A DNA stretch of 64,000 bases from Candidatus Ruthia magnifica str. Cm (Calyptogena magnifica) (GTDB lineage: Bacteria > Pseudomonadota > Gammaproteobacteria > PS1 > Pseudothioglobaceae): NCBI RefSeq assembly GCF_000015105.1, contig NC_008610.1, positions 1,054,001-1,118,000 on the forward strand, read 5' to 3'. Each line of letters starts with the position of its first letter. The stretch's first letter is position 1. Of the stretch, positions 1-9,493 are shown in pieces. The translations under genes and the position numbers were made by a program. The notes beneath the pieces are model-generated. The model was given only the letters and a program-made list of their open reading frames with translations, had not been told where the DNA came from and did no database searches.

Positions 1-1144
<1,144 letters not shown>

Positions 1145-1215
1145 TTAAAAAACAAAAAAGAGACAGAAATAAAATGATAAAATTATACGCTTTATTATTT
1201 TATTCAAAGACTTAG

Positions 1216-3774
1216 ATGAAATCAGCCTATCTTCAACATGTTAATGAGCGTCAACAAAACAATTTACCACCACTTCCCTTAAATGCACAACAAACTAAAT
1301 CAATGGTTGAGCATTTAATCAAGGATGATGATGCACCTTTCTATCTTGATTTATTAACCCATCGGATACCGCCTGGTGTTGATGAATCAGCCTATATAAA
1401 AGCCAATTTTTTAAACAGTGTTGCTAAAGGTAAGCAAGCCTGTCCTAGTATTTCTCAAGCATATGCTACTTTTCTTTTAGGCACTATGATGGGCGGTTAC
1501 AACATTGAGCCTCTGATTGAACTACTGGATATTACTGCTACAAGAAAAAATGCACAAACAGCACTGGCAAACACCTTATTGATTTATGGAGCATATCAAA
1601 CTATTTTTGATAAATCTCAAACTAACCCTTACGCCAAGAGTGTTGTAGATAGCTGGGCAGATGCACAATGGTTTAACAAAAAAGCACCCTTACCTCAGAA
1701 AATTAAATTGAGTGTTTTTCGTGTTAAGGGCGAGATTAATACAGATGATTTATCACCTGCAACACAAGCTTGGTCACGCCCAGACATTCCTTTGCACGCA
1801 CAATCCATGTTGATTAAAAAAATGAATAAACCACTTGAGATGATTAAAAAACTCAAACAAAAAGGTCTACCATTAGTCTTTGTGGGTGCTATTGTTGGCA
1901 CAGGTTCTTCACGTAAATCTGCCATTAACTCAGTGCTTTGGCATATGGGTCATGCTATTGATTACGTACCCAATAAGCACAGTGGTGGTGTTCTATTGGG
2001 CGGTAAAATCGCACCAATATTTTTTAATACTGCCCAAGATTCTGGAGCCTTGCCAATTGAGTGCGACGTTACCAAAATGCAAATGGGTAATGAAATCACA
2101 ATTTATCCATTTGAGGGAAAAATTACCGATAGCAATAATGAAACCATTTCAACTTTTGAACTTTCGCCAACCACCCTATCTGATGAAGTGCGTGCAGGAG
2201 GGCGAATTCCGCTTATTATTGGCAGAGGCTTAACTGATAGAACTCGTCAAGACCTAGGCTTACCCATCTCAACTACTTTCTTACGTCCAAAAGACGTTAC
2301 CCAGAATAATATTGGTTACACATTGGCACAAAAAATTGTCGGCAAAGCTTGCAGTGTAGATGGCATTCGTCCAGGCACTTATTGCGAGCCACATATGTCT
2401 AGCATAGGCTCTCAGGACACTACAGGGGCAATGACACGCGACGAATTAAAAGAATTAGCCTGTCTTGGATTTTCAGCTGATTTAGTCATGCAAAGTTTTT
2501 GCCATACAGCTGCTTATCCTAAACCTATTGATTTAGAACTACAGCATTCACTACCTGATTTTATACACTCACGTGGCGGTGTGTCACTCAAGCCAGGTGA
2601 TGGTATTATTCATTCATGGCTTAATCGTATGTTATTACCTGACACAGTAGGTACAGGTGGTGATTCCCATACGCGCTTTCCTATTGGTATTAGTTTCCCA
2701 GCCGGGTCTGGGCTAGTTGCTTTTGGCGCTTCACTTGGCGTATTGCCATTGAACATGCCTGAATCTGTTTTGGTACGCTTTACTGGTACAATACAACCAG
2801 GAATTACTTTAAGAGATTTAGTCAATTCAATCCCGTATACAGCCATACAAAAGAGCTTATTAACAGTTAAAAAATCTACCAAGAAAAATATCTTCTCAGG
2901 TCGTATTTTAGAGATTGAAGGATTGAGTGATTTAAAAGTAGAGCAAGCATTTGAACTGGCTGATGCTTCTGCAGAGCGCTCTGCCAATGGTTGCACAATT
3001 AAGCTAAATAAAGAACCTGTAATAGAATATCTAAACTCTAATATTGCTTTATTATCTTCGATGATTAATAAGGGCTATGAGGATAAAAAAACTCTCGCTA
3101 GACGAATTCAGGCCATGAAAAAGTGGCTAGATATGCCAGAATTATTGATGGCAGATGTAGATTGTGAATATGCCGCAATGATTGAAATTAATCTTGATGA
3201 AATCAAAGAGCCAATTTTAGCGTGTCCGAATGATCCAGATGATGTCAAACTACTTTCAGAAGTAGCCAATACCAAAATTGATGAAGTCTTTATTGGCTCT
3301 TGCATGACCAATATTGGTCACTTTAGGGTAGCTGCACAACTATTAAAGGACAAGTCAGAGCTAATAACCGAATTATGGATTGCGCCACCCACCCGAATGG
3401 ACGAAACGCAACTTAGGGCAGAAGGTGTATACGATACATTTAACAAACTGACCAAACATACCGAAATTCCTGGTTGTTCTTTATGCATGGGCAACCAAGC
3501 ACGAGTCAAAGACAATGCTACAGTGATATCTACCTCAACACGCAACTTCCCTAATCGTTTAGGCGATAATGCCGATGTCTATTTATCTTCTGCTGAAGTA
3601 GCAGCAATTACCGCTAAACTAGGACACATTCCAACAAGAACAGAATATCAACAAGCAATAAAGGACATCAAACCAATGGAAACACAAATTTATCAAAATC
3701 TAAATTTTAACCAATTAGATGAATACAAAAATGAGGAAAATAATGTATCACCAGAAATCATCTTAAACTCATAG
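1216..3774 (+). CDS. acnB: Aconitate hydratase B (bifunctional 2-methylisocitrate dehydratase type)
   Basis: The 852-residue product has the AcnB architecture: an N-terminal HEAT-like helical region (about 1-155), then the swivel domain (about 165-370, with FRVKGEINTDDLSPA and GTGSSRKSA), then the catalytic domains. This order differs from AcnA, where the swivel domain is C-terminal. Length is close to E. coli AcnB (865). The [4Fe-4S] ligands are visible as Cys696 (GSCMTNIGHF) and Cys754/Cys757 (PGCSLCMGNQ). It interconverts citrate and isocitrate in the cytoplasm. The ATG at 1216 follows a long AT-rich leader with no clear ribosome binding site. It stands alone, with convergent rpmG downstream. 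Confidence 0.96.
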   Translation: MKSAYLQHVNERQQNNLPPLPLNAQQTKSMVEHLIKDDDAPFYLDLLTHRIPPGVDESAYIKANFLNSVAKGKQACPSISQAYATFLLGTMMGGYNIEPLIELLDITATRKNAQTALANTLLIYGAYQTIFDKSQTNPYAKSVVDSWADAQWFNKKAPLPQKIKLSVFRVKGEINTDDLSPATQAWSRPDIPLHAQSMLIKKMNKPLEMIKKLKQKGLPLVFVGAIVGTGSSRKSAINSVLWHMGHAIDYVPNKHSGGVLLGGKIAPIFFNTAQDSGALPIECDVTKMQMGNEITIYPFEGKITDSNNETISTFELSPTTLSDEVRAGGRIPLIIGRGLTDRTRQDLGLPISTTFLRPKDVTQNNIGYTLAQKIVGKACSVDGIRPGTYCEPHMSSIGSQDTTGAMTRDELKELACLGFSADLVMQSFCHTAAYPKPIDLELQHSLPDFIHSRGGVSLKPGDGIIHSWLNRMLLPDTVGTGGDSHTRFPIGISFPAGSGLVAFGASLGVLPLNMPESVLVRFTGTIQPGITLRDLVNSIPYTAIQKSLLTVKKSTKKNIFSGRILEIEGLSDLKVEQAFELADASAERSANGCTIKLNKEPVIEYLNSNIALLSSMINKGYEDKKTLARRIQAMKKWLDMPELLMADVDCEYAAMIEINLDEIKEPILACPNDPDDVKLLSEVANTKIDEVFIGSCMTNIGHFRVAAQLLKDKSELITELWIAPPTRMDETQLRAEGVYDTFNKLTKHTEIPGCSLCMGNQARVKDNATVISTSTRNFPNRLGDNADVYLSSAEVAAITAKLGHIPTRTEYQQAIKDIKPMETQIYQNLNFNQLDEYKNEENNVSPEIILNS

Positions 3775-3826
3775 CCAACAAAAAAGTTACAAAAATGGCT
3801 TTTTATTAAAATTTAATGAAAGTAAA

Positions 3827-3982
3827 TTACTTAATTTTTGCTTCTTTGTACACTACGTGCTTTCTAACAACTGGATCAAACTTTTTAATCTCTATCTTTT
3901 CTGGATGAAGACGCTTATTTTTAGTCGTTGTATAAAAATGGCCTGTTTTGGCTGATGATACTAATCTAATTTTCTCTCTCAT
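3827..3982 (-). CDS. rpmG: 50S ribosomal protein L33
   Basis: This 51-residue protein begins [20 protein letters not shown] and ends VVYKEAKIK, typical of proteobacterial L33. It lacks the few residues that precede REKI in E. coli. No zinc-binding Cys pairs are present, so it is the cysteine-free form. The start at 3982 is preceded by an AGGAG-like ribosome binding site. It sits 9 bases after rpmB, the conserved rpmB-rpmG pair, and ends convergently with acnB. Confidence 0.95.
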   Translation of the reverse strand: MREKIRLVSSAKTGHFYTTTKNKRLHPEKIEIKKFDPVVRKHVVYKEAKIK

Positions 3983-3991
3983 AACTAACTC

Positions 3992-4228
3992 CTAAACCTT
4001 TTCGCCACGTATACGAATTTTTGCTAATACAGTGTCAATACCTTTTTTATCGATAATGCGCAATCCTTTCGCTGATAGCTTTAATTTAACAAAACGATTT
4101 TCATTTTCCACCCAAAAGCGATGCGTATGAAGGTTTGGATAAAAACGACGACGCGTTCTATTATTCGCATGAGATACATTGTTACCACTTATTGGTCGCT
4201 TACCCGTAACCACACATACCTTCGCCAT
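3992..4228 (-). CDS. rpmB: 50S ribosomal protein L28
   Basis: The 78-residue product starts [20 protein letters not shown] and has the basic [13 protein letters not shown] stretch of L28. The open frame extends upstream to 4279, but those 17 codons match nothing in the family, so the ATG at 4228 is chosen. It is the first gene of the rpmB-rpmG pair. L28 is a small primary-binding protein of the large subunit. Confidence 0.96.
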   Translation of the reverse strand: MAKVCVVTGKRPISGNNVSHANNRTRRRFYPNLHTHRFWVENENRFVKLKLSAKGLRIIDKKGIDTVLAKIRIRGEKV

Positions 4229-4348
4229 AATCAACCTATCAAAAAATCTAAAAAGGGGATTATACTTAAAATTATTCAACTTTCAAAACTAAATTATACA
4301 AAAGCCCTATTTACTATTACTTGAACAGACTGTATTATACTCGTAGTT

Positions 4349-4438
4349 GGAGGGATGGCAGAGCGGCTGAATGCACCGGTCTTGAAAACCGGCAAGGGTT
4401 AATGCCCTTCTAGGGTTCAAATCCCTATCCCTCCACCA
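4349..4438 (+). tRNA. tRNA-Ser (anticodon UGA), CCA encoded
   Basis: A cloverleaf is visible. The acceptor stem is GGAGGGA paired with TCCCTCC, the anticodon stem-loop is CCGGT-CTTGAAA-ACCGG with anticodon TGA, a long variable arm follows, then a T-arm with GGTTCAAATCC, and an encoded CCA at 4436-4438. The long variable arm and UGA anticodon make it serine. With this acceptor pairing the discriminator base is A (4435), whereas most bacterial tRNA-Ser have G. A TATACT -10 box at 4336-4341 lies only 7 bases before the mature 5' end, so the transcript would be nearly leaderless. Confidence 0.94.
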
Positions 4439-4956
4439 TTAAAATCATAGGCCCTATACCACTCATCCAAATAACTGCGTTTACATTCGACGTAGGCTAA
4501 TGTTTAGCTATATTAGTTTGATGTGGTATTAAGCTTATTTTCATAAAAATTGCCAATTTATTTCGAGCCAACAAAAAATCCACCTAGTTGAAACTTTTTA
4601 TTAATAACTACGTTTACCACTTTTGGTGTGAAAAAATCCATCATTTTAAAGATACTGACTATCAAACTACCATAGTTGAATTTTACCTCTGAAGACTGTA
4701 GATAAATATCCTAACGAATCAAAACAAACACTATCAATAAAATAAAATTTCTCAAGTTTATACGTCACAAATCATTCAAAATGACAAAGAAGATAGAACT
4801 TAGCGCCACCCATATCTCTAAACTTTAAGACAACAAAATTTTAAACCATGATTTTATAGTACCTAATCACACTCAAAAAATCAGCAAAACGCTTTGCATT
4901 GTCAGTATGGGATCAGCACACCACATTCATTAAAACTAGTGGTAGTTGCTTTAACC
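4439..4956. other. Gene-free stretch, nothing recognised
   Basis: About 520 AT-rich bases between tRNA-Ser and the end of pyrE hold no open frame of useful length. I recognise no RNA motif and no readable gene remnant on either strand. It may be fully eroded former coding sequence. Confidence 0.6.
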
Positions 4957-5595
4957 CTAAACACCATAACAATCTCGATACACCTCAATGCGCTCAATTA
5001 ACGCATGGTCATTGCCTTGCTTTAAATAATCAACCAAGTGCGATAAATTAATAATACTTAAAACTGAAAGCCCAAAATTCTGCTCAACTTCCTGAATAGT
5101 AGATTGTTCACCCTTGCCTTTTTCCTGACGGTCAACCGCTACAATCACACCCTTGGCAGTTGCACCATTTGCTTTAATAATACTCATCGCCTCGATAATA
5201 GCAGTACCTACCGTGATGACATCGTCAATAATTAAAATATTACCCTCAAGTTGGTGACCAACAATATCTCCGCCTTCGCCGTGTATTTTGACCTCTTTGC
5301 GATTAAAACTATAAGGCACGTTTTTACTAAAACCATCATTAAGTGCTATAGTAGTTGCAGTTACAAGTGGAATACCTTTGTAAGCTAGACCAAACAAAAC
5401 ATCAAAATCTAAGATGCTATTTTCAATCGCTGTCGCGTAAAATTTACCCAGTTGAGAAAGGTGTTGACCCGTATTAAATGCCCCAGTATTAAAAAAATAA
5501 GGGCTAACACGACCAGATTTTAAGGTGAATTCACCAAATTTAAGCGCACCACTGCCCAACATAAAATCTACAAAATCTTTTTGATACTGTTTCAT
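4957..5595 (-). CDS. pyrE: Orotate phosphoribosyltransferase
   Basis: The 212-residue enzyme starts [13 protein letters not shown] and has [16 protein letters not shown] near the N-terminus and the PRPP-binding loop [13 protein letters not shown]. It joins orotate to PRPP to give OMP in pyrimidine synthesis. The open frame runs upstream to 5853, but the extra 86 residues are unlike PyrE and overlap xth on the other strand, so the ATG at 5595 is chosen. Length matches E. coli PyrE (213). It is divergent from xth with only 24 bases between starts, so their promoters must overlap the neighbouring coding regions. Confidence 0.96.
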   Translation of the reverse strand: MKQYQKDFVDFMLGSGALKFGEFTLKSGRVSPYFFNTGAFNTGQHLSQLGKFYATAIENSILDFDVLFGLAYKGIPLVTATTIALNDGFSKNVPYSFNRKEVKIHGEGGDIVGHQLEGNILIIDDVITVGTAIIEAMSIIKANGATAKGVIVAVDRQEKGKGEQSTIQEVEQNFGLSVLSIINLSHLVDYLKQGNDHALIERIEVYRDCYGV

Positions 5596-5619
5596 GGGTT
5601 TTCCTATAAAATTATTTCG

Positions 5620-6390
5620 ATGAAAAGAATTATAACGGCTAATGTTAACGGGATTCGTGCCGCTGAACAAAAAGGTTTTTTTGATTGGATCAAAATCCAA
5701 AATGCAGATGTGATTTGCTTGCAAGAAACCAAAGCACAAGAAAACCAATTGGATGAGCGATTTTATCCAAAAGAATACCATTGCTATTACCAATCTGCCA
5801 AGAAAAAAGGCTATTCTGGAACAGCAATCTTTACCAAACAAGTCCCCATTCAAGTCATTAAAAAAAGCCCATGGGAAAACATTAATTTTGAAGGGCGATT
5901 TATTCGAGCTGACTTCGAAGATTTGTCAGTTATTTCAATTTACATACATTCAGGTAGTGTCAAACAAAAACGTCAAGATTTAAAAATGGCGTTTTTAACT
6001 GAGCGATTTATGCCTTACTTACAAGAAATTAAGATAAGCGGACGCAAGGTAATTATTTGTGGTGATATGAATATTGTACATCAAGAAAGAGATATTAAAA
6101 ACTGGAAAGCCAATCAGAAAAATTCAGGATGCTTACCAAAAGAACGTGCTTGGTTGGACGAGTTGTTTTTTGAAGTTGGTTTTATTGACAGCTTTCGTGA
6201 AGTCAATCAAGAAGAGAGGCAATATACTTGGTGGAGTAATCGTGGTCAAGCATGGGCGAATAATGTTGGCTGGCGTATTGATTATCAAATCCTCACACCG
6301 AATCTCAAAGACACTATTAAAAGTGTCAGCATTTATAAAGACGAGCGTTTTTCAGACCATGCGCCACTTATTATAAATTATAATTTATAA
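5620..6390 (+). CDS. xth: Exodeoxyribonuclease III (AP endonuclease)
   Basis: The 256-residue product is an endonuclease/exonuclease/phosphatase-fold enzyme. Visible motifs are [10 protein letters not shown] at the N-terminus, ICLQETKA with the metal-binding Glu, [16 protein letters not shown], and the C-terminal FSDHAPLI with the catalytic Asp-His. It repairs abasic sites and 3' blocked ends. The frame extends 13 codons upstream to 5581 inside pyrE, but family alignment favours [12 protein letters not shown] at 5620. It is probably transcribed alone. Confidence 0.94.
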   Translation: MKRIITANVNGIRAAEQKGFFDWIKIQNADVICLQETKAQENQLDERFYPKEYHCYYQSAKKKGYSGTAIFTKQVPIQVIKKSPWENINFEGRFIRADFEDLSVISIYIHSGSVKQKRQDLKMAFLTERFMPYLQEIKISGRKVIICGDMNIVHQERDIKNWKANQKNSGCLPKERAWLDELFFEVGFIDSFREVNQEERQYTWWSNRGQAWANNVGWRIDYQILTPNLKDTIKSVSIYKDERFSDHAPLIINYNL

Positions 6391-6805
6391 AGAAATTTAT
6401 TCTACTGTCAATATTGATTGCTTTTAATGACTACGCCAATAATCATAATTCTACATTAAATACATAACTACCAATAGTTTAAACAAAGAAAATACAAAGT
6501 GATAAAAACAAGAGGCCTTGATTTAATAGCGACATTTGAACTCTTAATATTTCTAAAGACTGAGTTGCTCGGAGCAGTGGTAGTGTTAAATATTAATTGA
6601 TTGGTTCAACATTGTTAAATTAGTAATTAAGTGATGTATTGTGGAGAGATTATGACGCATATTATTCCCATATCTTACAAGTTTGAATAGCAAAGCTCGA
6701 TGATTACAGTTTATTTCATCAAGCTCGACACAAATAACTTGGTTAAAACCACTTAATGCTAACATTAATAGTTCTGTAACTGTATTAATTTTATGTGACA
6801 TAAGA
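6391..6805. other. Gene-free stretch, probably eroded sequence
   Basis: The stretch after xth contains a 71-codon open frame on the minus strand (6586-6801), with a protein sequence I cannot relate to any family. On the plus strand, a short hydrophobic run (about 6499-6590, including FELLIFLKTELLGAVVVLN) could be the remains of a membrane protein. Neither reading is strong enough for a gene call. Confidence 0.4.
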
Positions 6806-6991
6806 GTAAAAATCTACTACCTATAAGGTAGTAGATCTCATTTATCCATAAAAGGAGACAAGAGCTTATTAGCTTTAAAAAGTCTGTTCGATTCTCTTCA
6901 ACCTACCATAAACAATTTCGTCCATATTTATTTTAGATACGAAAAACCGTTGTAATAACAATAAGTAGGAACTCGTTCATTATATTTAAAA
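6806..6991 (-). ncRNA. Candidate small RNA bracketed by promoter and terminator
   Basis: No convincing open frame lies here. A consensus-like sigma-70 promoter sits just upstream (-35 at 7020-7025, -10 at 6998-7003), which would start a minus-strand transcript near 6991. A perfect 11-base-pair hairpin followed by a T run ends it near 6807, giving an RNA of about 185 nt. The size resembles 6S RNA, but I do not see the 6S consensus and do not call it that. It could equally be the leftover control regions of a lost short gene. This is inference from the promoter-terminator pair alone. Confidence 0.35.
6808..6836 (-). terminator. Rho-independent terminator-like hairpin
   Basis: A perfect inverted repeat, ATCTACTACCT / AGGTAGTAGAT with a 3-base loop (6812-6836), is followed on the minus strand by five T residues (6812-6808). 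The order stem then T run fits termination of minus-strand transcription. Confidence 0.5.
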
Positions 6992-6997
6992 CTTGTG

Positions 6998-7025
6998 AAT
7001 ATACCGTGTATTATTTAACTGTCAA
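6998..7025 (-). promoter_or_regulatory. Sigma-70 promoter, minus strand
   Basis: On the minus strand, TTGACA (7025-7020) and TATATT (7003-6998) are separated by 16 bases. The -35 box is a perfect consensus and the -10 box has one mismatch. No intact gene lies directly downstream. The hairpin at 6812-6836 follows about 155 bases after the predicted start. Confidence 0.5.
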
Positions 7026-7031
7026 ACGGTA

Positions 7032-7059
7032 AAATAACGTCGTGTTATTCATGAATAAC
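7032..7059. repeat. Clustered GTTATT inverted half-sites (operator-like)
   Basis: Three half-sites occur in a row: AATAAC, then GTTATT, then AATAAC. The last two form a perfect 16-base palindrome, GTTATTCATGAATAAC, at 7044-7059. It lies about 20 bases upstream of the -35 box of the minus-strand promoter, a usual place for an activator or regulator site. No binding protein is identified. Confidence 0.3.
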
Positions 7060-7176
7060 TTTTTATAAAAATTTGTTATTTTATTTTTTTGGTAACAGTC
7101 CAACTAAATACTGTTTATTATTTTTGCTAATATTTTGACAAACCAAAGAAGAATTCAAATTTTTGTACGCTATTCT

Positions 7177-7790
7177 AGCATGTTAACACTTGAGTAAAAA
7201 ACTGGGGGGTTGACTGAATTTTAGCACAAATTATGAGGTTGGATTTATCCAAAGATAAAATCAATTTAGATGCTTTGTTCGTCAAACAACAAAAAATTGA
7301 TTTTGACAATGGTGATAGTTTACTGAAAATAGCAATTAATATGCCTGATATAAATTTTTTAGACATTGAAATATACGAGACAAGTATTAATAGGCTAATT
7401 AATAAAACACATAAATATCAATTAAGCAATCTTAAAATTATTCAAGTAGATGCGCATACAAAAGACAATAATTTTGATAGTTTTCAGCTGTTTTTATCTG
7501 GTCCATGGTATAAGAAAAAATACCATAAACTCCGACTAGTGCAAACTGCATTTTTAGATTTATTGTCAAAAACAATAATACATAATGGAAAAATCCATAT
7601 AGCGACTGATTGGGTGCGTTATGTTACTACGATGATGAATGCCTTAAAAAATCACCTCCACTTTAAAAACACACAAAACGACCCTATCTATTCGCTAAGA
7701 CCTGGACATCGACCCATTACTAAGTTTGAACGACGAAGCCATAGGCCGGGACACGACGTTTTGGATTTAATTTTTAAAAACGAGAAATAA
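7177..7790 (+). pseudogene. trmB: Degraded tRNA (guanine-N7-)-methyltransferase
   Basis: An open frame from 7233 (185 codons) matches the C-terminal three quarters of TrmB, with HIATDWVRYV, RPITKFERRSHRPGH and DLIF at the end. TrmB is about 239 residues. The N-terminal part survives only as fragments in shifted frames with stops between 7177 and 7235 (TGGLTEF). The SAM-binding motif, normally EIGFGNG, reads KIDFDNG, so the acid and both glycines are lost. The normally conserved PDPWHKK region reads SGPWYKK. These changes argue for loss of function although most of the frame is open. Intact TrmB makes m7G46 in tRNA. Confidence 0.75.
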
Positions 7791-7791
7791 T

Positions 7792-8244
7792 ATGGTTTTT
7801 ACAATATTTGTAGTAATGACTTTGCTTGAAATTTATGTGCTTGCCTCAGTAGGTGATGCTATTGGTGGACTTTCAACAGTTTTATTAGTCATCATCACTG
7901 CGCTCATTGGATCTTTTTTATTAAAACAACAGGGCTGGTCAACAATGGCTAAAGCGCAAAATGCAATCGTAAATGGTCAACCGCCTGTCTTTGAAATGTT
8001 TGAGGGTGTGGTAATTTTGGCATCAGGTGTATTATTATTAACTCCTGGTTTTATTACTGATACGATTGGGCTTTTAGGTTTGTTACCTTTTTCAAGGACC
8101 TATTTTATTAATCAAATTTTGAAAAAAAATGCAAAAAAAATATTTAGTAAAAATCGTTCTGGTTTTTTTCAAAAAACCCAAAATACTCACCCTAAACAAC
8201 ATAATAAAGACAACACCATTGAGGGTGAATTTTGGGAAGACTAA
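7792..8244 (+). CDS. fxsA: FxsA family membrane protein
   Basis: The 150-residue product has the FxsA pattern: an N-terminal hydrophobic segment (about 1-18), a second one (about 25-45), then PPVFEMFEGVVILASGVLLLTPGFITD (third and fourth segments), a short LLPFSR turn and a charged cytoplasmic tail. In E. coli the overproduced protein relieves F-plasmid exclusion of phage T7; its normal role is unclear. The ATG follows the trmB remnant by one base, and the 3' end overlaps folC by 13 bases, so the two are probably co-translated. Confidence 0.9.
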   Translation: MVFTIFVVMTLLEIYVLASVGDAIGGLSTVLLVIITALIGSFLLKQQGWSTMAKAQNAIVNGQPPVFEMFEGVVILASGVLLLTPGFITDTIGLLGLLPFSRTYFINQILKKNAKKIFSKNRSGFFQKTQNTHPKQHNKDNTIEGEFWED

Positions 8245-9446
8245 ACACTTTAGATGATTGGCTAAATTTTCAAAAAAATCTACATTTTAAGAAGATTGAT
8301 TTAGGACTGGAACGTGTTACAAAAGTTTATCAAAAGCTTTTTCCAAAAGGTATTTCTTTTAAAGTAATCACGGTTGCTGGCACAAATGGTAAGGGCTCTA
8401 CCGCTGCTTTTATTAATGGTATTTACCAACAATCAAACTTTAAAGTTGCCAAATTTAGCTCACCACATATTCTTAAATACAACGAACGTTTTGTAATTAA
8501 TGACGCGCAAGCCACTGATGAGCAAATTTGCTCAGCATTTAATAAAATAGAGCAAATTAGAGGTAAAACCACACTCACTTATTTTGAATTTTCAACTTTA
8601 GCTGCACTAATTATTTTTGAACTAGAAAAAGTTAATATAGCTATATTAGAAGTGGGGCTAGGTGGTCGGCTAGACTCGGTTAATATTGTTGATAATGACG
8701 TGAGTATTATTACTAATATTGACATTGATCATGTGGATTATTTGGGTGATACTCGTGAATTAATTGGGTTTGAAAAAGCAGGCATCATGCGCAAAAATAT
8801 ACCTTGTATTTGTGCTGATATCAATCCACCCGCTTCAATTAGTCAATATGCTCATCAAATTAAGGCACAACTAGAATTCGTCAAACAAAGATACACAGGT
8901 AGTATTGGCTTAATTGGCAAGCACCAACAGCAAAATGCAGCCACTGCAATACTTACTGTGCAAAAATTGCATAAAACATTGCCAATTAGCACTATTGAAA
9001 TTGAAACAGGCATTAAATGTACACAACTTGATGCTAGATTTCAAATAAAAATCATTAATAATAAAACCGTTATTTTTGATGTTGCGCATAATGCGGCTGC
9101 CGTTAAAGTATTATCAGCAGAACTAGCAAAGCAAAAATGTTCTACTATCGCCATATTTTCAGCCTTAGAAGATAAAAATATTGGTTTGATGATTAATAAA
9201 ATTAGTGTGATTATTGATCAGTGGCTGTTAGTGCCACTTAATGTTAGTCGGGCAATAGGCATGAAAGCACTTAGCAACCAGTTTGATTTGACACAAAATA
9301 TACGCGTTTGCGATAATATGCAAGATGCTATTAATCAAGGGCTTAATGACAATCAACATCAGCGTATTGTTATTTTTGGATCATTTCATGTTATTGCTGA
9401 TGCATTGAAAATATTGACACCATTTAAAAAAAATGAAGAAGAATAA
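8232..9446 (+). CDS. folC: Folylpolyglutamate synthase / dihydrofolate synthase
   Basis: This is a 404-residue Mur-ligase-fold enzyme with the P-loop VAGTNGKGSTAAF, then SSPHILKYNERF, LEVGLGGRLDSVN, and TNIDIDHVDYLG in the metal-binding region. It adds glutamate to dihydropteroate and extends folate polyglutamate tails. The start appears to be TTG at 8232, inside the end of fxsA; no ATG fits before the conserved LDDWL segment. E. coli FolC is 422 residues. It is followed by cvpA and purF, the usual gammaproteobacterial order except that no dedD-like gene is seen between. Confidence 0.94.
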   Translation: MGRLNTLDDWLNFQKNLHFKKIDLGLERVTKVYQKLFPKGISFKVITVAGTNGKGSTAAFINGIYQQSNFKVAKFSSPHILKYNERFVINDAQATDEQICSAFNKIEQIRGKTTLTYFEFSTLAALIIFELEKVNIAILEVGLGGRLDSVNIVDNDVSIITNIDIDHVDYLGDTRELIGFEKAGIMRKNIPCICADINPPASISQYAHQIKAQLEFVKQRYTGSIGLIGKHQQQNAATAILTVQKLHKTLPISTIEIETGIKCTQLDARFQIKIINNKTVIFDVAHNAAAVKVLSAELAKQKCSTIAIFSALEDKNIGLMINKISVIIDQWLLVPLNVSRAIGMKALSNQFDLTQNIRVCDNMQDAINQGLNDNQHQRIVIFGSFHVIADALKILTPFKKNEEE

Positions 9447-9493
9447 ATCTTGTAAAATTATAATTAATTGCAAGCACCCATAGGAGGGATTTG

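Noticed and set aside
4957-5853. PyrE with an 86-residue N-terminal extension.
   Set aside because: The extension does not resemble PyrE and overlaps the conserved start of xth on the opposite strand.
6499-6690. A PsiE-like membrane protein remnant suggested by FELLIFLKTELLGAVVVLN.
   Set aside because: The match is only hydrophobic texture with no diagnostic motif.
6586-6801. A 71-codon minus-strand frame after xth.
   Set aside because: No family, no ribosome binding site seen, and it sits in eroded sequence downstream of a terminator-like hairpin, so it is not supported as a gene.
6806-6991. Calling the candidate small RNA 6S RNA because of its length.
   Set aside because: The 6S closing stem and central bubble consensus are not visible to me, so only a generic candidate is reported.
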